Assembly: GCA_004026145.2 (NCBI GenBank)
Contig: CP034992.1
Span: 18,081,103 to 18,145,102 of the forward strand
Length of the DNA stretch: 64,000 bases
Reading direction: 5' to 3'
From: Takifugu bimaculatus
Taxonomy: Eukaryota; Chordata; Actinopteri; Tetraodontiformes; Tetraodontidae
Positions 26,186 through 39,531 of the stretch are shown here, piece by piece. The notes beneath the pieces are model-generated. The model searched no databases and was not told the origin of the DNA. It saw only the letters and a list, made by a program, of their open reading frames with translations. A program made the translations under genes and the position numbers. How positions within the stretch are numbered: position 1 is the first letter of the stretch; the number at the start of each line of letters is the position of its first letter.

Positions 26186-27695
26186 ATGACCAGAAATCTG
26201 CTGAAGAACCCAAATGGAGAAGGTAAGATGTTTTTTTGTTTTTTTTACTGAATCCACTTTTCAGTTGTGACACTTGTGTTTAACCAGCTTGAGATGAACT
26301 GGAAAATAAACCTAATTTTAAAGAAGAATGAAAATCTAAAGGTATAAAACACAGTTTATTGTGCTTGGTCTTCACAGAAGAGCTGGAGTTCTGGGATCTG
26401 ACTGAGAACGGAGGAAGTCAGTGGAAGGTGGAGGAGATGCCAGGAGACTGTGGCTACGAGTTCTGCAACAGCGAAGTCACCAAATACTTTGCAACTTCTT
26501 TTGAGTGAGTGTTTGTTCCCCTGAAAGGAGCCTGTATTAGCAGCAGATGGAGCGGCAACGCTAAACTGCTAGCATGGCATTCAGACACCTGATTAAATGA
26601 CAGGAGCCTGATACCAACTGCCTGATGAGAGTCAGAGATCTGATGCACTGTGTTGTAGGCTGTGTCTGAAGAGACAGGTCATTGATCTGGTCGCTGAAGG
26701 CTTCACGGCTGCACAGCTGGATGCTCAGCCTGCTGTGAGAGTGGAGGACTGGTGAGACCGACGTGTCCTTCTGGACAGCTCATGCCCTTTGTCCTGGTGT
26801 CAGTGCGGCTGACAGCTGCCTCCCCCCGCAGGTACTGTGGGAGGACCGACTCCGGGTGCACCTACCAAATGACCGCAGCTCTGTTGGATGAAAATCACTT
26901 GGTCATCCAGGAGTTCAAACCTGAGCCAGTGACCCTTGACCCCGACAGTGACGACTGCTCATGGAGACAGGTATACCGGTCCAGTGGTCCGCAGTGTTTG
27001 GTGCAGCCTGGCCCATTCCTTCACAGCTGTGACGGCTCTCTGGGACCAGCTCACACATCTGTTGGGGCCCAGATGTTGACACAGTACAGTTACACATATT
27101 TCACTCGGGAACACGCTGAAGTACATGGTGGAAAAATTAACTTGAACAAATAAGTCTGATCAGATGTAGCTTCGGTAAATATTAATGTACGCCAGTGGGG
27201 TTTAAATCAGCATCTGATGATGATCCATTCCACGGGGATCCACCAGGTCAACAAAGGATTCTTTGTAGTCTGTCCAGAACAAAACCCAGAGACAATTACC
27301 ACAAATATAGAGAGCCGTCTGTGGACGTCTCTGCTGCATGAGACAGGCCGACGTTCCCACTAAAGCTCCCAATCCTGTCTTTTCCAGTTAAACCAGTCGA
27401 TCTATCCACCGTCTCTCTGTCCCATTATGACCAGCCCAGTTTGACCAAACCAGTGTGCAGTGCTGTGACCTCTGATCTAGAGTTACAGTCTGAACCGACA
27501 CATTTCTTAACACCTCCTGAACTGTCTGTATTTCCTGTCTGTCTGTGTTTTGAACTCCAGGTCAGCCATACTTTTACCGACTATGGTCCTGGATTGAGTT
27601 ACATCTCATTTGAGCATGGAGGACAAGACACAAAGTTCTGGGATGGCTGGTTTGGGGTCCGTGTGACTGGGAGCTCTGTGACGGTGGAGGTCTGA
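26186..27695 (+). CDS. FBA-domain protein without F-box (FBXO2/6/44 or NCCRP1-like), 5 coding exons
   Basis: Exons 26186-26222, 26378-26504, 26659-26751, 26832-26970 and 27561-27695 join in phase to give 176 residues that are almost entirely an F-box-associated (FBA) domain. The start RNLLKNPNGE, the central QVIDLVAEG, VEDWYCGRTDSGCTY and the ending FEHGGQDTKFWDGWFG match the FBXO2/FBXO6/FBXO44 family, whose FBA domain in FBXO2 binds high-mannose glycoproteins for ER-associated degradation. The FW pair in the last motif sits where FBXO2 has YW, a sugar-contacting pair. No F-box precedes it: the ATG has an in-frame TAA at 26180-26182, inside the same exon (acceptor ending 26155). The protein therefore cannot recruit SKP1 through an F-box. 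A donor-like site at 25260 suggests an upstream non-coding exon. Teleost NCCRP1 genes (FBXO50 group) are also FBA proteins, so the exact orthology is open. Confidence 0.85.
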
Positions 27696-28017
27696 ATGTA
27701 AGAAATAATTGATTAATGATGAAAGAAAAGTGCCTCTTGATTCGGCGTTCTGTAGGTTAGGGGGCTTTAAGAGGACCAGCTTTGCTTACACAGCATTAAA
27801 TCCCTGCTGTTGCTAACAGACGGTACTTGAATAATGTTGAAATTACAGCTCTACTAACCTTACATCTCATAGATTTAGGGCCTGCAACAGTCCTGAATCA
27901 TCATGAATGGCTACTATCCCTGCAGAGACTAATCCCACTGTCATTAAGTAAAAGTTAAATTAATAGCTTGGTACCTTGTTTTGTTGTTAAAGCTGTGATA
28001 AACAAACATTATCTGAC

Positions 28018-28023
28018 AATAAA
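28018..28023 (+). terminator. Polyadenylation signal candidate of the FBA gene (AATAAA)
   Basis: AATAAA about 320 bases after the stop codon, followed by a TGTG/TTGTT-rich stretch. Confidence 0.5.
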
Positions 28024-28139
28024 CTCGCCCATTACACTTATCCTAATGTGTTTTGTCCTGTTGTTTTTGACAAAATACAAATTCTGTTTCAACTCTAATT
28101 GAGATGAAACGTCACAAAATTGTCATTGTGAGCGTTGTC

Positions 28140-28155
28140 TCCACCTGCTGGTCGT
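28140..28155 (-). promoter_or_regulatory. CTCF-like site, minus strand
   Basis: On the minus strand this reads CGACCAGCAGGTGG, fitting the core CCASYAGRKGGC except at the last base. It lies just beyond the FBA gene and faces the plus-strand site at 24725. A further minus-strand match (ACACCAGGTGGC) is at 30249-30260. Confidence 0.3.
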
Positions 28156-31100
28156 GAGCAGCATCACACAAACATTTCCTCAGCCTGGATGAGCGTAGTT
28201 AAGACCAGTAAATCCAACTTAATTTTGCTTTTTTAGGGAAAAAACTACATGGATGTATACAGTGTTTAACTACATTATGCTCAGAATTCAAGTGTTTCCA
28301 AATTAGACAACAGGATATTAACACACAATGAAGACACAGCTCAATATAAACATTAAAAACCTTTATTTTTGTTATCTCAAAATGTTATACTTTAAGTGGC
28401 TCATACTAAACAAAATAAATATTTTGATAAGAAATTCATAGGGCACGTACAAGTTGAAGGTTTGGTGAAAATAACAACTCAAAGTTGCATTTTTCCAGAT
28501 AAAAGCCAGAGAACTGACAAGGCCGTTTATCACGAGCACCATCGTTAGGAGTTAATCAGAGGGCCTGAAACTTCGGGATGTGGAGTTGGTGTGATTCGAG
28601 AGGTGTAAATGAGGTGCACAGGTTTACAGGGCAATACTATAGTGTAGAAATGCATCACCGATCAGAGAGCCAACAACCGTCAAGGCTAACAAACGCAGTT
28701 ACCAACTGATGATACTCACAAACACTGGTGGAGGAGGACAGGGAGAGAAATGTACGTTATAAAACCATTAATAGAGGGAATGCTCAAAAATATAATCAGT
28801 ATGATAATGTGGTGCTGTATAACAGACAACATTAAACCGTTTTTATCTGGGCAAGTGAATATGTCTGGGTTTACAAAAACACAACTGACCAGCTGTTTAT
28901 CAGGATTTTCAGAGATGCTGTGGCTGACCGCTGCACAAGATCAAATAAATAAAGTGTAAACAGATAAATAAAATCTCAGTCAGACACACATACACTGAGC
29001 CTGAAGGTGATAAAAGTCTAATGACACCTGTAATGAAAATATAAATCCTTTCAGTTAATAAAGCCATGGCCTCGTTAAAACAATACTCTCTGGTACACTG
29101 GGGTCACAGGTGTCTGCTGGCTGTGCTTCTGTGATGTGTAGGTACGATATTTGTGACGAGCATCAGGTCCTGGTCCTGGTCCAGATTAGAAGGCTGCAGA
29201 GGAGATCTCACGATTCACTTTGTGACTGCATCTGTTTGCAGAAGCCCTCAAACTGCTGCTGTTCCAGCTCTGTCATCACTTTGTTTAAGGCATAAATCTG
29301 AAAATTAAACACGGGAAATAAATCGTAAATTTAATATGAAAACACAGAGTGCAGTGTACCAACGCGTTTGAAGCGTGTGCCGGGGTTAAAGGTCGGGGCC
29401 TTTACGCCACCTCTGCTCTCTGTCGATGTTTGAGCTCCTGCTGTGCAGATTTCTGTCTGGACCGGTCTCCTCTGGTCGGAGTGGAGTTCAGCTTTGGCTT
29501 GTCTTTACGACAGGCAGACTCCATGGTTACAGGCGTCCGACAAACCTGGTGAGTTAAGATAACATAAATACATCGATGATGTTTGACAATCTGCATTTTA
29601 CTGTGTACACGAATATGAACTAAAGCACCATACTAGTCCATTACCAAATAGACGCATACAGCAAATATCCACCATAAAATGACTGAAGTGGTGATCATAA
29701 CGAATAGAATTTGAACCAAACTGCGGAAAGTGTTTGCTATAGATGTTAAATTTGATTATTTTTGCTTAAGCACAGGTCACAAGACCTAAGCTATGCTAAG
29801 AGAGGCTAACGACGCTAATCAGTGCTCTCCCGTTTGTGAGAAAACAATGAGTATAGTTTGTAATCGAATGAATTTCACACTTGTTCCTCACTGTAGTTTG
29901 ATACACAAAGAGTACCTGTGCAAAAATATGTGCATTGAAAGTCGTATAAAAACATCAACCTTGCCCACTTCATGCTAATAAGCTAGCTTCCTTGCTCGCT
30001 AGTGCTACATGTATCAAGTTACCCCCCATAGGGCAACGCGAGCATTTAAACAAGACTAACAGCTTAGTTATTTGGAGTAAAGACGTATTGACTTGCCTTT
30101 TAAAATAAGAAAAAAGATTGTATTATGCGATGAAAGGGCTGTATCGCCAAGTTGACTCAAACAACCGTTTTGTGTTACCACAAAATAAGTCCGATCTTCT
30201 AGTGAAGTGTGTGTACAAGGTTCCGGCCACGTACATCTGTGATTTACTGCCACCTGGTGTGGCGACTGTGAATTGCAGTACAGCGGCATATTTTTTGTTA
30301 TTATTGACGCCATACGATTTAATATTTCTTGTTTTGGCAGGAAATATGCAACATTAGTAACAGGCAATGCTTTGTTGGGGAGCAAACACGCTGTTTCTCC
30401 AGTCCGCAGCAGTAAGTTTCATCTTAGCAGTAGATGAGAGGAGAATCAGTGGCACCATTGTTTACTCTGCCGACAACTGAGCTTCATCAGACCACAAGAT
30501 GTCAGTCTTGTCTAATCGGCCAGTTGTTCATTATATCCCATGATTTAACGTTAACGTGTATTTTAATGAATTACTGATGTATGTAGCTGAAGGAAACCAC
30601 TGACTGTTCAATATCTGAAGGATGACATGTCACTGAGCCTCATCCATCACTACACATCCTCCCTTTTATTAGTGATAATGGGCATTAAAACAATGAAATG
30701 TGTCTCCAGAATTTTCCATTTGGATTTACCTGGTAGGCATCTGTCTATACAGACCCCCCTGGGGGTATTTCTTCAGTTTATAAATGAGCAGGGTTATAAC
30801 TTAACCTCACACCTGTAAAGGGTTGGTCTAGATTATCTTCAGAGCAAAAACAGTCTGTATCAAAGCTTGGGATTATCACACACACGCACAACATGAGTAA
30901 GCCTTCTTCTCACCCAGAACTACGTGACAGCATTTGATGTCTTGTGTTTTTTTTGGAACGCATCTCTGAATTTGTGCCCTCTGGCAGTCGTCTGCCACAG
31001 AAATGTATCGTTCAGCATACCAGCAGTTTACCCGGATTTATCTCCCAGCTCTACCAGAGTGCCCTCCTTCAAAACAATATCCTGCCAGGAACAACCTACT

Positions 31101-31319
31101 GCAGACAACAGTCAGACCTGCTTTATTCACCCAACGAGACGAAGGAAAAGGAAAAACTCAGGCGTGATTGTCGACCTAAACATTTGCACGTACTGTGCAA
31201 CACTAGTTGTTAAACCCTCTCACGTGGAAGAGTGTTGAGCGTCGTCATTTACCAGCCATGCTGCTGTTGTTGCTATCGCTGCTCCTTTAGCCTCGACATC
31301 ACTGTCACCATCAGCGACT

Positions 31320-31480
31320 GATGTTACTGAGATTAATGTCGACCTTCTCTGTGGCATCTGCGGCACGTCTGTCTGTCCCAGGCAGACGGATCCCTCCGCT
31401 GTGGCTTCTTAGGGTATCATCTTTTCCCTAAAAGGTTTTTTAAAAAGTTTTTCCTGACCTGGTTTAAGCTTCTAATAACA
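31320..31480 (+). repeat. Probable dispersed teleost repeat fragment
   Basis: The succession CTGTCCCAGGCAGACGGATC, GCTTCTTAGGGT, CCCTAAAAGG and AAGTTTTTCCTGACCTG resembles a sequence that recurs in many teleost genomes near 3' UTRs. Identification is from memory of the pattern, so the family name and boundaries are not given. Confidence 0.4.
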
Positions 31481-34400
31481 GAGACGGTCACAAGTGCAGT
31501 GTGACAGTGTTTTACTATCGGGGGGGTAGGACCATGTAATTATGTATTACTTCTTCCTACTCCTTTTTAATCATGTATATTACATTCAAAAATGCAGGTG
31601 GAACTATTTTTTATTTATTATCTATCCCTACAAACCCCACTGTTTGGCTGTCATGGCGACAGCTGCAGGGACCGACTCCACCTCAGCCAAACCCAAACTC
31701 TGCGCTGTTTGATCGCTGCCTTCAGTCTCGACAGATGCATATGAGTTCGGGGGCGGGTCCAGTTTCTTACAAGTGGTTTTGTTTGTTTGATGATGAAGCA
31801 AGAACTGAACTGGAACCACGGCTCAGCAGAAAATCTGTCTCTAAAGCTTTGAGTTGTTTCCATCGGTTCAGATGCTGCTGGTGGATTTCTTTGAAATGAG
31901 TCTGTTTCTTTGACAGGAAAATAGACGTGAACTGTAACACAAGTCCCGAGCGACTGTGGCCCACAGAAATACACCTCTTAGTTGAATCTCTGTCTTTGTG
32001 TTCACATTTTTTCACCATGGTACCTGAAACATAAGCTCATGTTGTGCTGGGAGCTTCAGCACCAGTGAGATGGTCCCGGTTCTGTAGAGTGGCCGAGGCG
32101 CCTGGTGGGGGGGGGGGGGGGCGGAGGGATGAGGTGTGGCGCGATGGAGGACGGCGACGGTGGCAGCAGAAGTGTGTGTTAGGAGCCTTGTTCTTCTAAA
32201 TTAAACTCTCTCCAGAGGGAAGCACAACTCTGACTGCTCCTTCACACCAGTGGCCCTGAACACACAAACTCACCACCAACCTCCTCATCCTGCTCGCCAA
32301 ACCACTGCCAAAACACACACACTCACTCACACGCACACGCACGAACATGCATACACACACGCGCGAAACATTGACACGCACATGCGATGGCGTGCACAGA
32401 TCCCCACAGACGTGCACACATGCGTGCGTGCACACTGCGTCTTTCAGAGCTAAAAATACACGAGTGTGGCAAATGTGCCCAAAATAACTGGGCACACAAA
32501 CACATTTGCTGTCCCCTCACCTGTAAAGGCCTCCAGAAAGGTGCGCTGATATGAAAATGAGGACACCTTCTCACCTGAACCTCGACAGACCTGCAGCTGC
32601 CAGAGAAAACAGCGGGCAGCAACTGGCGACCCAGAGAGATACAGCCAGGATATGAGGTCAGGGGAGGAATGTCCGTCAGTTTCCCGTATTATGCCTTGTT
32701 AACACTGCTCAGCTTCACATTTCCATCTTTACAGGATGCTGCCTGGTAGAACCAGGGTCCAGAGAGACCTGTCAGGTGGTTCAGGTGGTTCCTGAGAAAG
32801 TCTGCGTATGATCATTATTGTTGTGGTTTTATTTACTGCTGGTTTAAAAAGGTGACCTTATCTTTAGCTGTATTTTAGAGAGTTCGGCCCCACCCTTCCT
32901 AACGATGGGCGGCTACTATCCAGAGGTTTTAAAGGTCGTCAGAGAAATAAAGATTTTTTTTCAACCTGCGTGAATGTTCTGATATTCCATCATTGTTCGG
33001 CACAACTCTGCCATGTTCCAAACACAGACTGGCCTTGTTCTTCGCGTCGTTCACGTCTTGCAGAGGCATCTCGCCTCCTTCACGCTCACCTCGGCAGTGA
33101 ATAGATGGGGGGGAGGGGGGGCAGGAAGGAGGAGTGAGAGGGGTGAGGGTGGTGAAGGTGATGGTTGGTGCTATAGGACAGAGGGGAACAGTGTCTCCTC
33201 TAAGTCCACGTGAGAGAGACAGCGGGGGTCAGTGTGTTTGGCCTGGCCTGCTCTCCTCCGTCTCCCTCGCTCTCTCTGTCCCAGAAGCTGCTTCTCATTA
33301 AGCCTGTTTGTTTTGGCCGGCGCACGGCGGCACTTAGCGGCAACACGCTCGGGCCCACGTGCACGCGCAGATGCACATGCAACGCCGGCACGCGCACGTT
33401 CCCAGCCTTGTTTGTTTTGGCAGTGACCAGGTGCCACTTACTAGAACCTCTAAACGCCAGCAATCAGCCAAACACACCAGTATGTTTACATTTACCGAAG
33501 CGTGGACACACACACCCCAAGAGTGTAAACATGATTTACCAGGCGGACTGTGTTGGTTTGAGGCACAACCTGACTCTCACAATAACCTCAGGTGTCCTCT
33601 ACAATAAAAGACCTTCAGTTTCAACCCCTAGAAACTAGAGTTTCAGTGGATTTATTGTTACAAACAATGCTTGAATTCACAAAGTCTAGTGTTTATTTCT
33701 GAAGCACAAACCAAAGAGATCCCGATGATGCAACATGAAGTTGAGTGAAGCTCAATTGTACCAAACTGAACGGTTTGAGGGACTTTGATCACAACTTATT
33801 TTAGTCACATTTCAGCCAATTTTATTGTTCTTTTAATGGAACAAATGTAAAGCGAAAATTTAGATACATATCAGAAATCGTAGTTAAATAGTCTTGACAC
33901 GACAAGCTTAAATGGTTTTATTCTCCTCAGTACGATCCAAATGATTGAATCCCAACCCAGAATCTGCTCCTGCTCAAGCTGAAAATGTAATGGTCCTAGT
34001 TTCCATCTGAACGAATCACATGAAACATTGCTTCAATATATATTTTATATATATATCAATTTCCTGCTGTCAGAAATGCTGCACAATTGCTGCAGTTACC
34101 TTGGCAACAGTGTGAATCAAAGGGTGGCAACAACACCAGGATTTTGCTAATATGATGCTAATATGAACTACATGCGCCCCATAAATGTCTGCCTCAAGTC
34201 AAGAACATCTGACCTTTGCTGAAGCATTTTGGGTTATACGTCAAACTAAAACCACACACCACGGTGAAGGGGAAAATGCTGCACCATAGGCCGCACCTTC
34301 AACCCAGTAGACTACAGTACAGGACTGGAAAGGCTGCGGCTTACATCAGCTACAGCGGCGTTAACATCATTAGATATATTTGAGAAGAATTGATGCACTA

Positions 34401-35944
34401 TTAAAGCCGTCATCGGTTTGAGGGTGACTTGGACCTGGCGCTCCCTGAACCTTATTCATAAAAACTACGGATTCAGAGCAGGTTTGTGATGAATTAAACC
34501 CCAACAGTCTCCTTCCATTTAAACCCAAAAACATCAAGAATTCTCCTGCTTATTCTGAAAGCTGATACGACTGATAATACCTCATAAAGATCCCATCACA
34601 GTCTAGCTGCCCCCCCCTCCCAAACAGTGGCTCAAGCAAGAGAAAAATTACACTCATTACACTCCCTAACACACACTGTCACTGTACACATTCTGACACA
34701 CACAGAAGGAAACAAATGCAGCATTCTCTTCTCTCACCAGGGGTAATTTGGACCCCAACCCTCCTAATTTTCTGTCTGAGCCAGCCGCTGGATGGGCTGC
34801 GGAGAGCAACAAGTGCAGCCTACACTCCCCTGCAGGTTAGGTTTCCCAGCCCGTTTCTCTACACACACCAAAAATGTGATGAACAATAACTGCATTCTTG
34901 GGATCTGGCAAATGCCCACACATACGTGGACACACGCGGACACGCGTGCAGCCTAACACAAACACACACATACAGACAGATCTGTCTGCGCTCTGCAGGA
35001 GCTATGAAAACTATTGTGGGTGACATAGGTTGGAACCTCGTGGTCTCACAGCAGGACCACGAACACACACTCAATTCAGTAAACACTGACCAGAGGAGAG
35101 CGTTTCCAACCGGGTCCCGGCACCCTGGATAGAATCATGTTGAATCCTAAGCAACAGGCACTCTATTCTTGGGGGAAAATGGGGCTAAAACAAATCCATT
35201 CACCTCAGTTATGTCCTCATTTCACTGTATCAGTGTTTTGTCAAGTGTTTTTTTTTTTTTTAATTCTTGTTTTAAACTGGGATGTTTTAATTTTACAGTA
35301 ATTTCTGCCAGCCATGGTTCAAATACCAAAGGCAAGTACAGGTGCTAATGTGCCAAATCTTAAACACCCAAACACAGGTGCTGTTACTAGCATGTTCCAG
35401 AGCCAGTTAAAAGGGGAAAATTAGACTTTTAGTGCTTCTTGTTTCACACAAATGACAAACCCTACCTTCATCATTTTTAGAGGAATTTTATTTGCTTGTT
35501 CAACTGAAAGTCTTCCGTAGGTGTGGGCATGCTGTGCAGAGCTGAATGTCAGATTGTGTATGAAAACATGCACTCCAGTAGCGTCTCCACGCAGTTCCCA
35601 AAGCATTAATGCTACTTGCTGCCTGACCTGGTGTGTGCTGGTATCGGGTCAGGGCGTTAAGGTTTCTGTTGGACGACTGAGGACAGCCCGCTAAATCCAG
35701 CTGTCAAAACACACGTGCACAAAGGAACATGCACTCCAAGACATCCAGGTGCCTTTGTATGAATGAGCGTAGTGTATGCCACCTGCACACACACTTGTGT
35801 CACATTAATTCAGTGTGTAGCCGCAGGTCAGCTGAGGCCGATGACTTGAACTGGGTATCTGCAATGTGGGTGTTATGCAAGAGGCTTCCAGAGGGGGCGC
35901 TGTCCCCAAACTGCTAGCTTTCAACATTCTACATGAAATACTGT

Positions 35945-35971
35945 GCTGTGTGTGTGTGTGTGTGTGTGTGT
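35945..35971. repeat. (TG)n microsatellite
   Basis: About 13 TG units in non-coding DNA. A second similar run with one GCG interruption lies at about 36101-36130. Confidence 0.9.
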
Positions 35972-38417
35972 TGACTCAGTGAGATTGGCAGCTGCGTCTC
36001 TAGAGAGCTGTGGCTAGGCCGACGCCAGCGAAATGTTGAAACTAAACAGTCCTAATTGAGGAAGATGCTTACATACTCTCCCTCTCACAGAGCATGGAGA
36101 GTGTGTGTGTGTGTGTGTGTGCGTGTGTGTTAGGCGTGAGAGGAAATGAGAAGGTGTGATAACAATGCAATGAATGAGAAAGACACTGCAAAACAGGTAT
36201 TTGTGGCCCATAATGCTCTTGCATTTTCCCCCACCTGCCTAATGAATTGTGGGTAATGTGTGGGATTACACCAGTATGTACCCATATTTTAAAGATATCA
36301 TGTCCCAAACTGGAATTGTTCACTATTGCTTCACTTATTCTTGGCTTGGTTGGTATAAAAACATTTTGTAAGTGCGAACGTGTGACGCACGCATGCACAT
36401 CGTGAGTTCTGGTTCTTGGACACAGAAGAATTCAGATTAATAACTGCAGGTTATGTTGAATTAAGATAGACCAGGGTCTATTGGCAAACGCACGTTTCAA
36501 ATATTTTTCATTTGGGAATTGACGTGAGCGTCCTTTTCACTGTGGAATTTCATATCTCCTGTCGTTCACTCGCATGACGTGAGCGGAGCGTTCAGGCGTG
36601 CAGGTGTGCAAGCATCCTAGGTCTGTTTTTGGAACACCAGCAGGTTTACTGGAGCATGACAGCTGCTGGAATACCTGCTGAAATGCCCACAGGGAGCCCA
36701 GACCAGGGTCGGGTCACACCATCAAGAGCCACACAGGCCCGGGCAACTGTCACACCCAGGGGCTCGTGCACATATCTTGCCTAATGTTGCCATATATTGT
36801 TGCCTTTCTGTGGGCTGCTCACTGTCTCTGTGCTGATTCAATGATCTTAATATTTACTAATCCTTTGGCATCGCTTTGCTGCGTAGCGTTTTTTGTCCCT
36901 GACTCACAGTTTGTCTGTGCCAGTGCTGCAGGACTCCCTCCCGTCCTCTGCAGGCTCACCTGGGAGCAACCATGGAAGGCACGCTGGTGCCCTGCCTCAG
37001 CAGCAGTATTTATTTCCTGACTGGCAGCTCAGTGATGCTAATGGTGGTTCGCGTTATCATGGCCGGGCATCTGAGTTACTCTTGGCCCGCTGGGTCACGA
37101 GCCGGATATCAAATCTTGGACATGCATTCACGGAATTGATGATTTATTAACCTTTGCTCAACTCAGTCGTGGAGAAATATGCAACAATATTAATTCGTGT
37201 TGGGTTTATTGAGCTTATCAGTGCTTCCCTGAGCAGCGAATGTAAGTTTGTGCCAACTTTCTTGTTGCTCTGGGCCCCAGCTGAGCACAGTTTGCTGGTC
37301 GGCAGCCATGATAAACAGCTCAGTGTGAAAGGTAACGTGATCCATTAACCTAATTGACAATGAGAACCGATGTTGGACTGGTCTTTGGCGTGAAACTGGC
37401 ACTCGGAGATCCTTCGTGCGAGACAGGTATGAGTCTGAAATTTGTAAACACGTGCATACTCATAAAGGTTCAGAGAGTTTGGAAGTGAGAAGGAAAGAGG
37501 CCTGGCGTGAAGCCATGCCCTTATCCCCCAGTGTCATGCTCTAGCTGCAGGAGATAAGAGCTCTCACATCTCCAAAATCCATAGTCTACTGAAACATGGC
37601 TTCTTGGCTCAGAGGGGAATGTCAGTCATTTAATCAGCATTTATATAAGCATTCCACAAATGCCGAACAAAACCCCAAACTGAGAGGATGTAGGCCTAAT
37701 TTTTGAATAATTGAAGTGGACCCACACACACACACCTGGGAGAGCCAACTGGGATGTTTCAACAGCCGTTAGATGCAATTTGAGTTGAACCGTGCTCTCT
37801 CTCTCTCTCTCTCCATCATATTATAGAAAGATTAATTAGCTTAGCTGTTGAATAAAAATGGGCTACCACCAACACATGTAAAAGCTAAATTCCGTGACAG
37901 AGATGACTTCCTGTCCCAGAGGCTTCTAGTGACGTACCTGATGGACCATAGACGACTCAGCATTTAGAAAGAGAAAATCATGTTGAACAGAGTGAAGTCG
38001 TGTCCCTGTGTTTTAAAATACACCCCCCTTCCCCCCCCGTCCTCCCCACAGCTGCTTGTCATTTCGGCCTCAGCGCGAAGGGCCACCTGTTCCGAGTAAA
38101 GCGGCGCTCCCTCATTTATCATGTAGTTTACAGTAAAGTGATATTCAACATGAGGGCTTTGGTCCTCGTGTGCTGCTGCAGAACCAATCAAAGCGTCCGA
38201 AAACTGCGATTGTGGCTCCGTTCACGCTCAACTCTTCCCTTCTAACAGGAAAGCTGCAGTGCGACAACATAATGGTCTTTATTTTATCAGCTAAAGAGTA
38301 ATATGTTCTTACTTCATCACTATAAACTGGAGTTTATCCAAGGATTCCTCCCCACCTGGGTGTTGGTGTTACGCCTACAGGGAGATCAGTCGGAGGGAGC
38401 ACAGCCCCATCAGATAA

Positions 38418-38504
<87 letters not shown>

Positions 38505-38505
38505 G
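38418..38505 (+). repeat. Poly(G) tract abutting an assembly gap
   Basis: Eighty-five G with a single T (38471), then TG, then the gap. This is either a genuine long G homopolymer or an artefact of sequencing chemistry or gap filling. Confidence 0.9.
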
Positions 38506-38605
38506 NNNNNNNNNNNNNNNNNNNNNNNNNNNNNNNNNNNNNNNNNNNNNNNNNNNNNNNNNNNNNNNNNNNNNNNNNNNNNNNNNNNNNNNNNNNNNNN
38601 NNNNN
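38506..38605. other. Assembly gap, 100 N
   Basis: A run of exactly 100 N following the poly(G) tract. The true distance is unknown. Confidence 0.99.
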
Positions 38606-38949
38606 CCGGATCACTTGTCTGCATGTGTGCGTGTCTGAGAGGTTGCATGTGCCAAATAAGGTTTTACACGTGGGTTTCCTGGAACTGACCCATTAAAAGA
38701 CTGCTGTTTGCTTCGTATTTGCATTTCCCACACTGGGACTTAAATTAATCCTGGATGTAATCAGCTGTTCCACCTAGATTACATACAGTCTCACTATAGC
38801 TCCTCAAGTTATAGTGTAACTGCAAATCACGATTAGCATCAAGTGAAGAAGAACATTTATGATGCATTGTAAGAAGACAAGCTTCATTTCTTCCCAGGAT
38901 ACCCTGTTTTCATAAGCTATAGACTAATATAGGGTAGGATGCAGGTTGA

Positions 38950-39179
38950 AGGTTTTCCTTTCTCTGTGCCGCTCTGCTCTCCCTCCCTGCGATCACTAGC
39001 GAGCGCAGCAGCAGCGATGAGTCACTATGTGTGAAGATGACGTCACCGGTGTCCTCCTCTTCTGCTTGTGTTGTGCAGGGCTCTCGACTGGAGCACGGAC
39101 CATGCTGCTGCTGCTGCCGCTGCTGCCGCTACTGCACTGAGCCCAGGGAGAGAGCAGAGACGCCCCAGTGATCACTGAG
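38950..39179 (+). promoter_or_regulatory. r3hdm2: Probable r3hdm2 promoter and first 5' UTR exon
   Basis: A GC- and CpG-richer island in AT-rich surroundings. It carries a perfect palindromic CRE (TGACGTCA, 39038-39045) and an AP-1 type site (TGAGTCA, 39018-39024). It then runs through CTG/CCG triplets to a splice-donor-like GAG|GTAGCG, with the GT at 39180-39181. It lies about 670 bases before the first coding exon, in the right orientation. The transcription start is not determined. Confidence 0.5.
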
Positions 39180-39531
39180 GTAGCGTGTCCCTCCCCCTTG
39201 TCTGACATAGTGGCTCTTTTTAATAAAAGAAACAGTTTGTCACCTGTTCGCTATAAAAATGATTTGTTCTGCATCTTTGTTGCGAAGTATATTTCTTAAC
39301 CTTGTAAATGTCTTTCTTTTTTTAAAATTTCTGTCAGTGATGGCTGTAACCAGGAGTATAATTTGTAACGTTGTAACAAAAATTGAAAATCCTCTAATCT
39401 GGCTTTTACGGCATCACACAGTGGAGGACAGTTGCCCATATCTCATGTTTCTTTGGGCATTTAAACGGTGATTGAAATCTGACAAATTCAAGAATGTTTT
39501 TCTCTTATTGTTGGTCTTGTTTTCTCCATAG

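Larger units (their letters stand above)
28156..38949. other. Long non-coding interval upstream of r3hdm2
   Basis: About 11 kb in which I found no splice-bounded exon, domain or complete gene on either strand. The longest open stretches are about 140 codons, lack motifs and often overlap CA/TG repeats. It contains microsatellites, a teleost-type dispersed repeat near 31320-31480, a long poly(G) tract and an assembly gap. It may hold r3hdm2 regulatory elements or upstream non-coding exons. Confidence 0.55.

Noticed and set aside
32250..32620. Cys/Val- and His/Thr-rich open frames
   Set aside because: They arise from CA/TG-rich sequence.
33210..33638. 142-codon plus-strand open frame upstream of r3hdm2
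   Set aside because: Low-complexity Arg/His/Thr-rich reading with overlapping open frames on the other strand and no recognisable motif.
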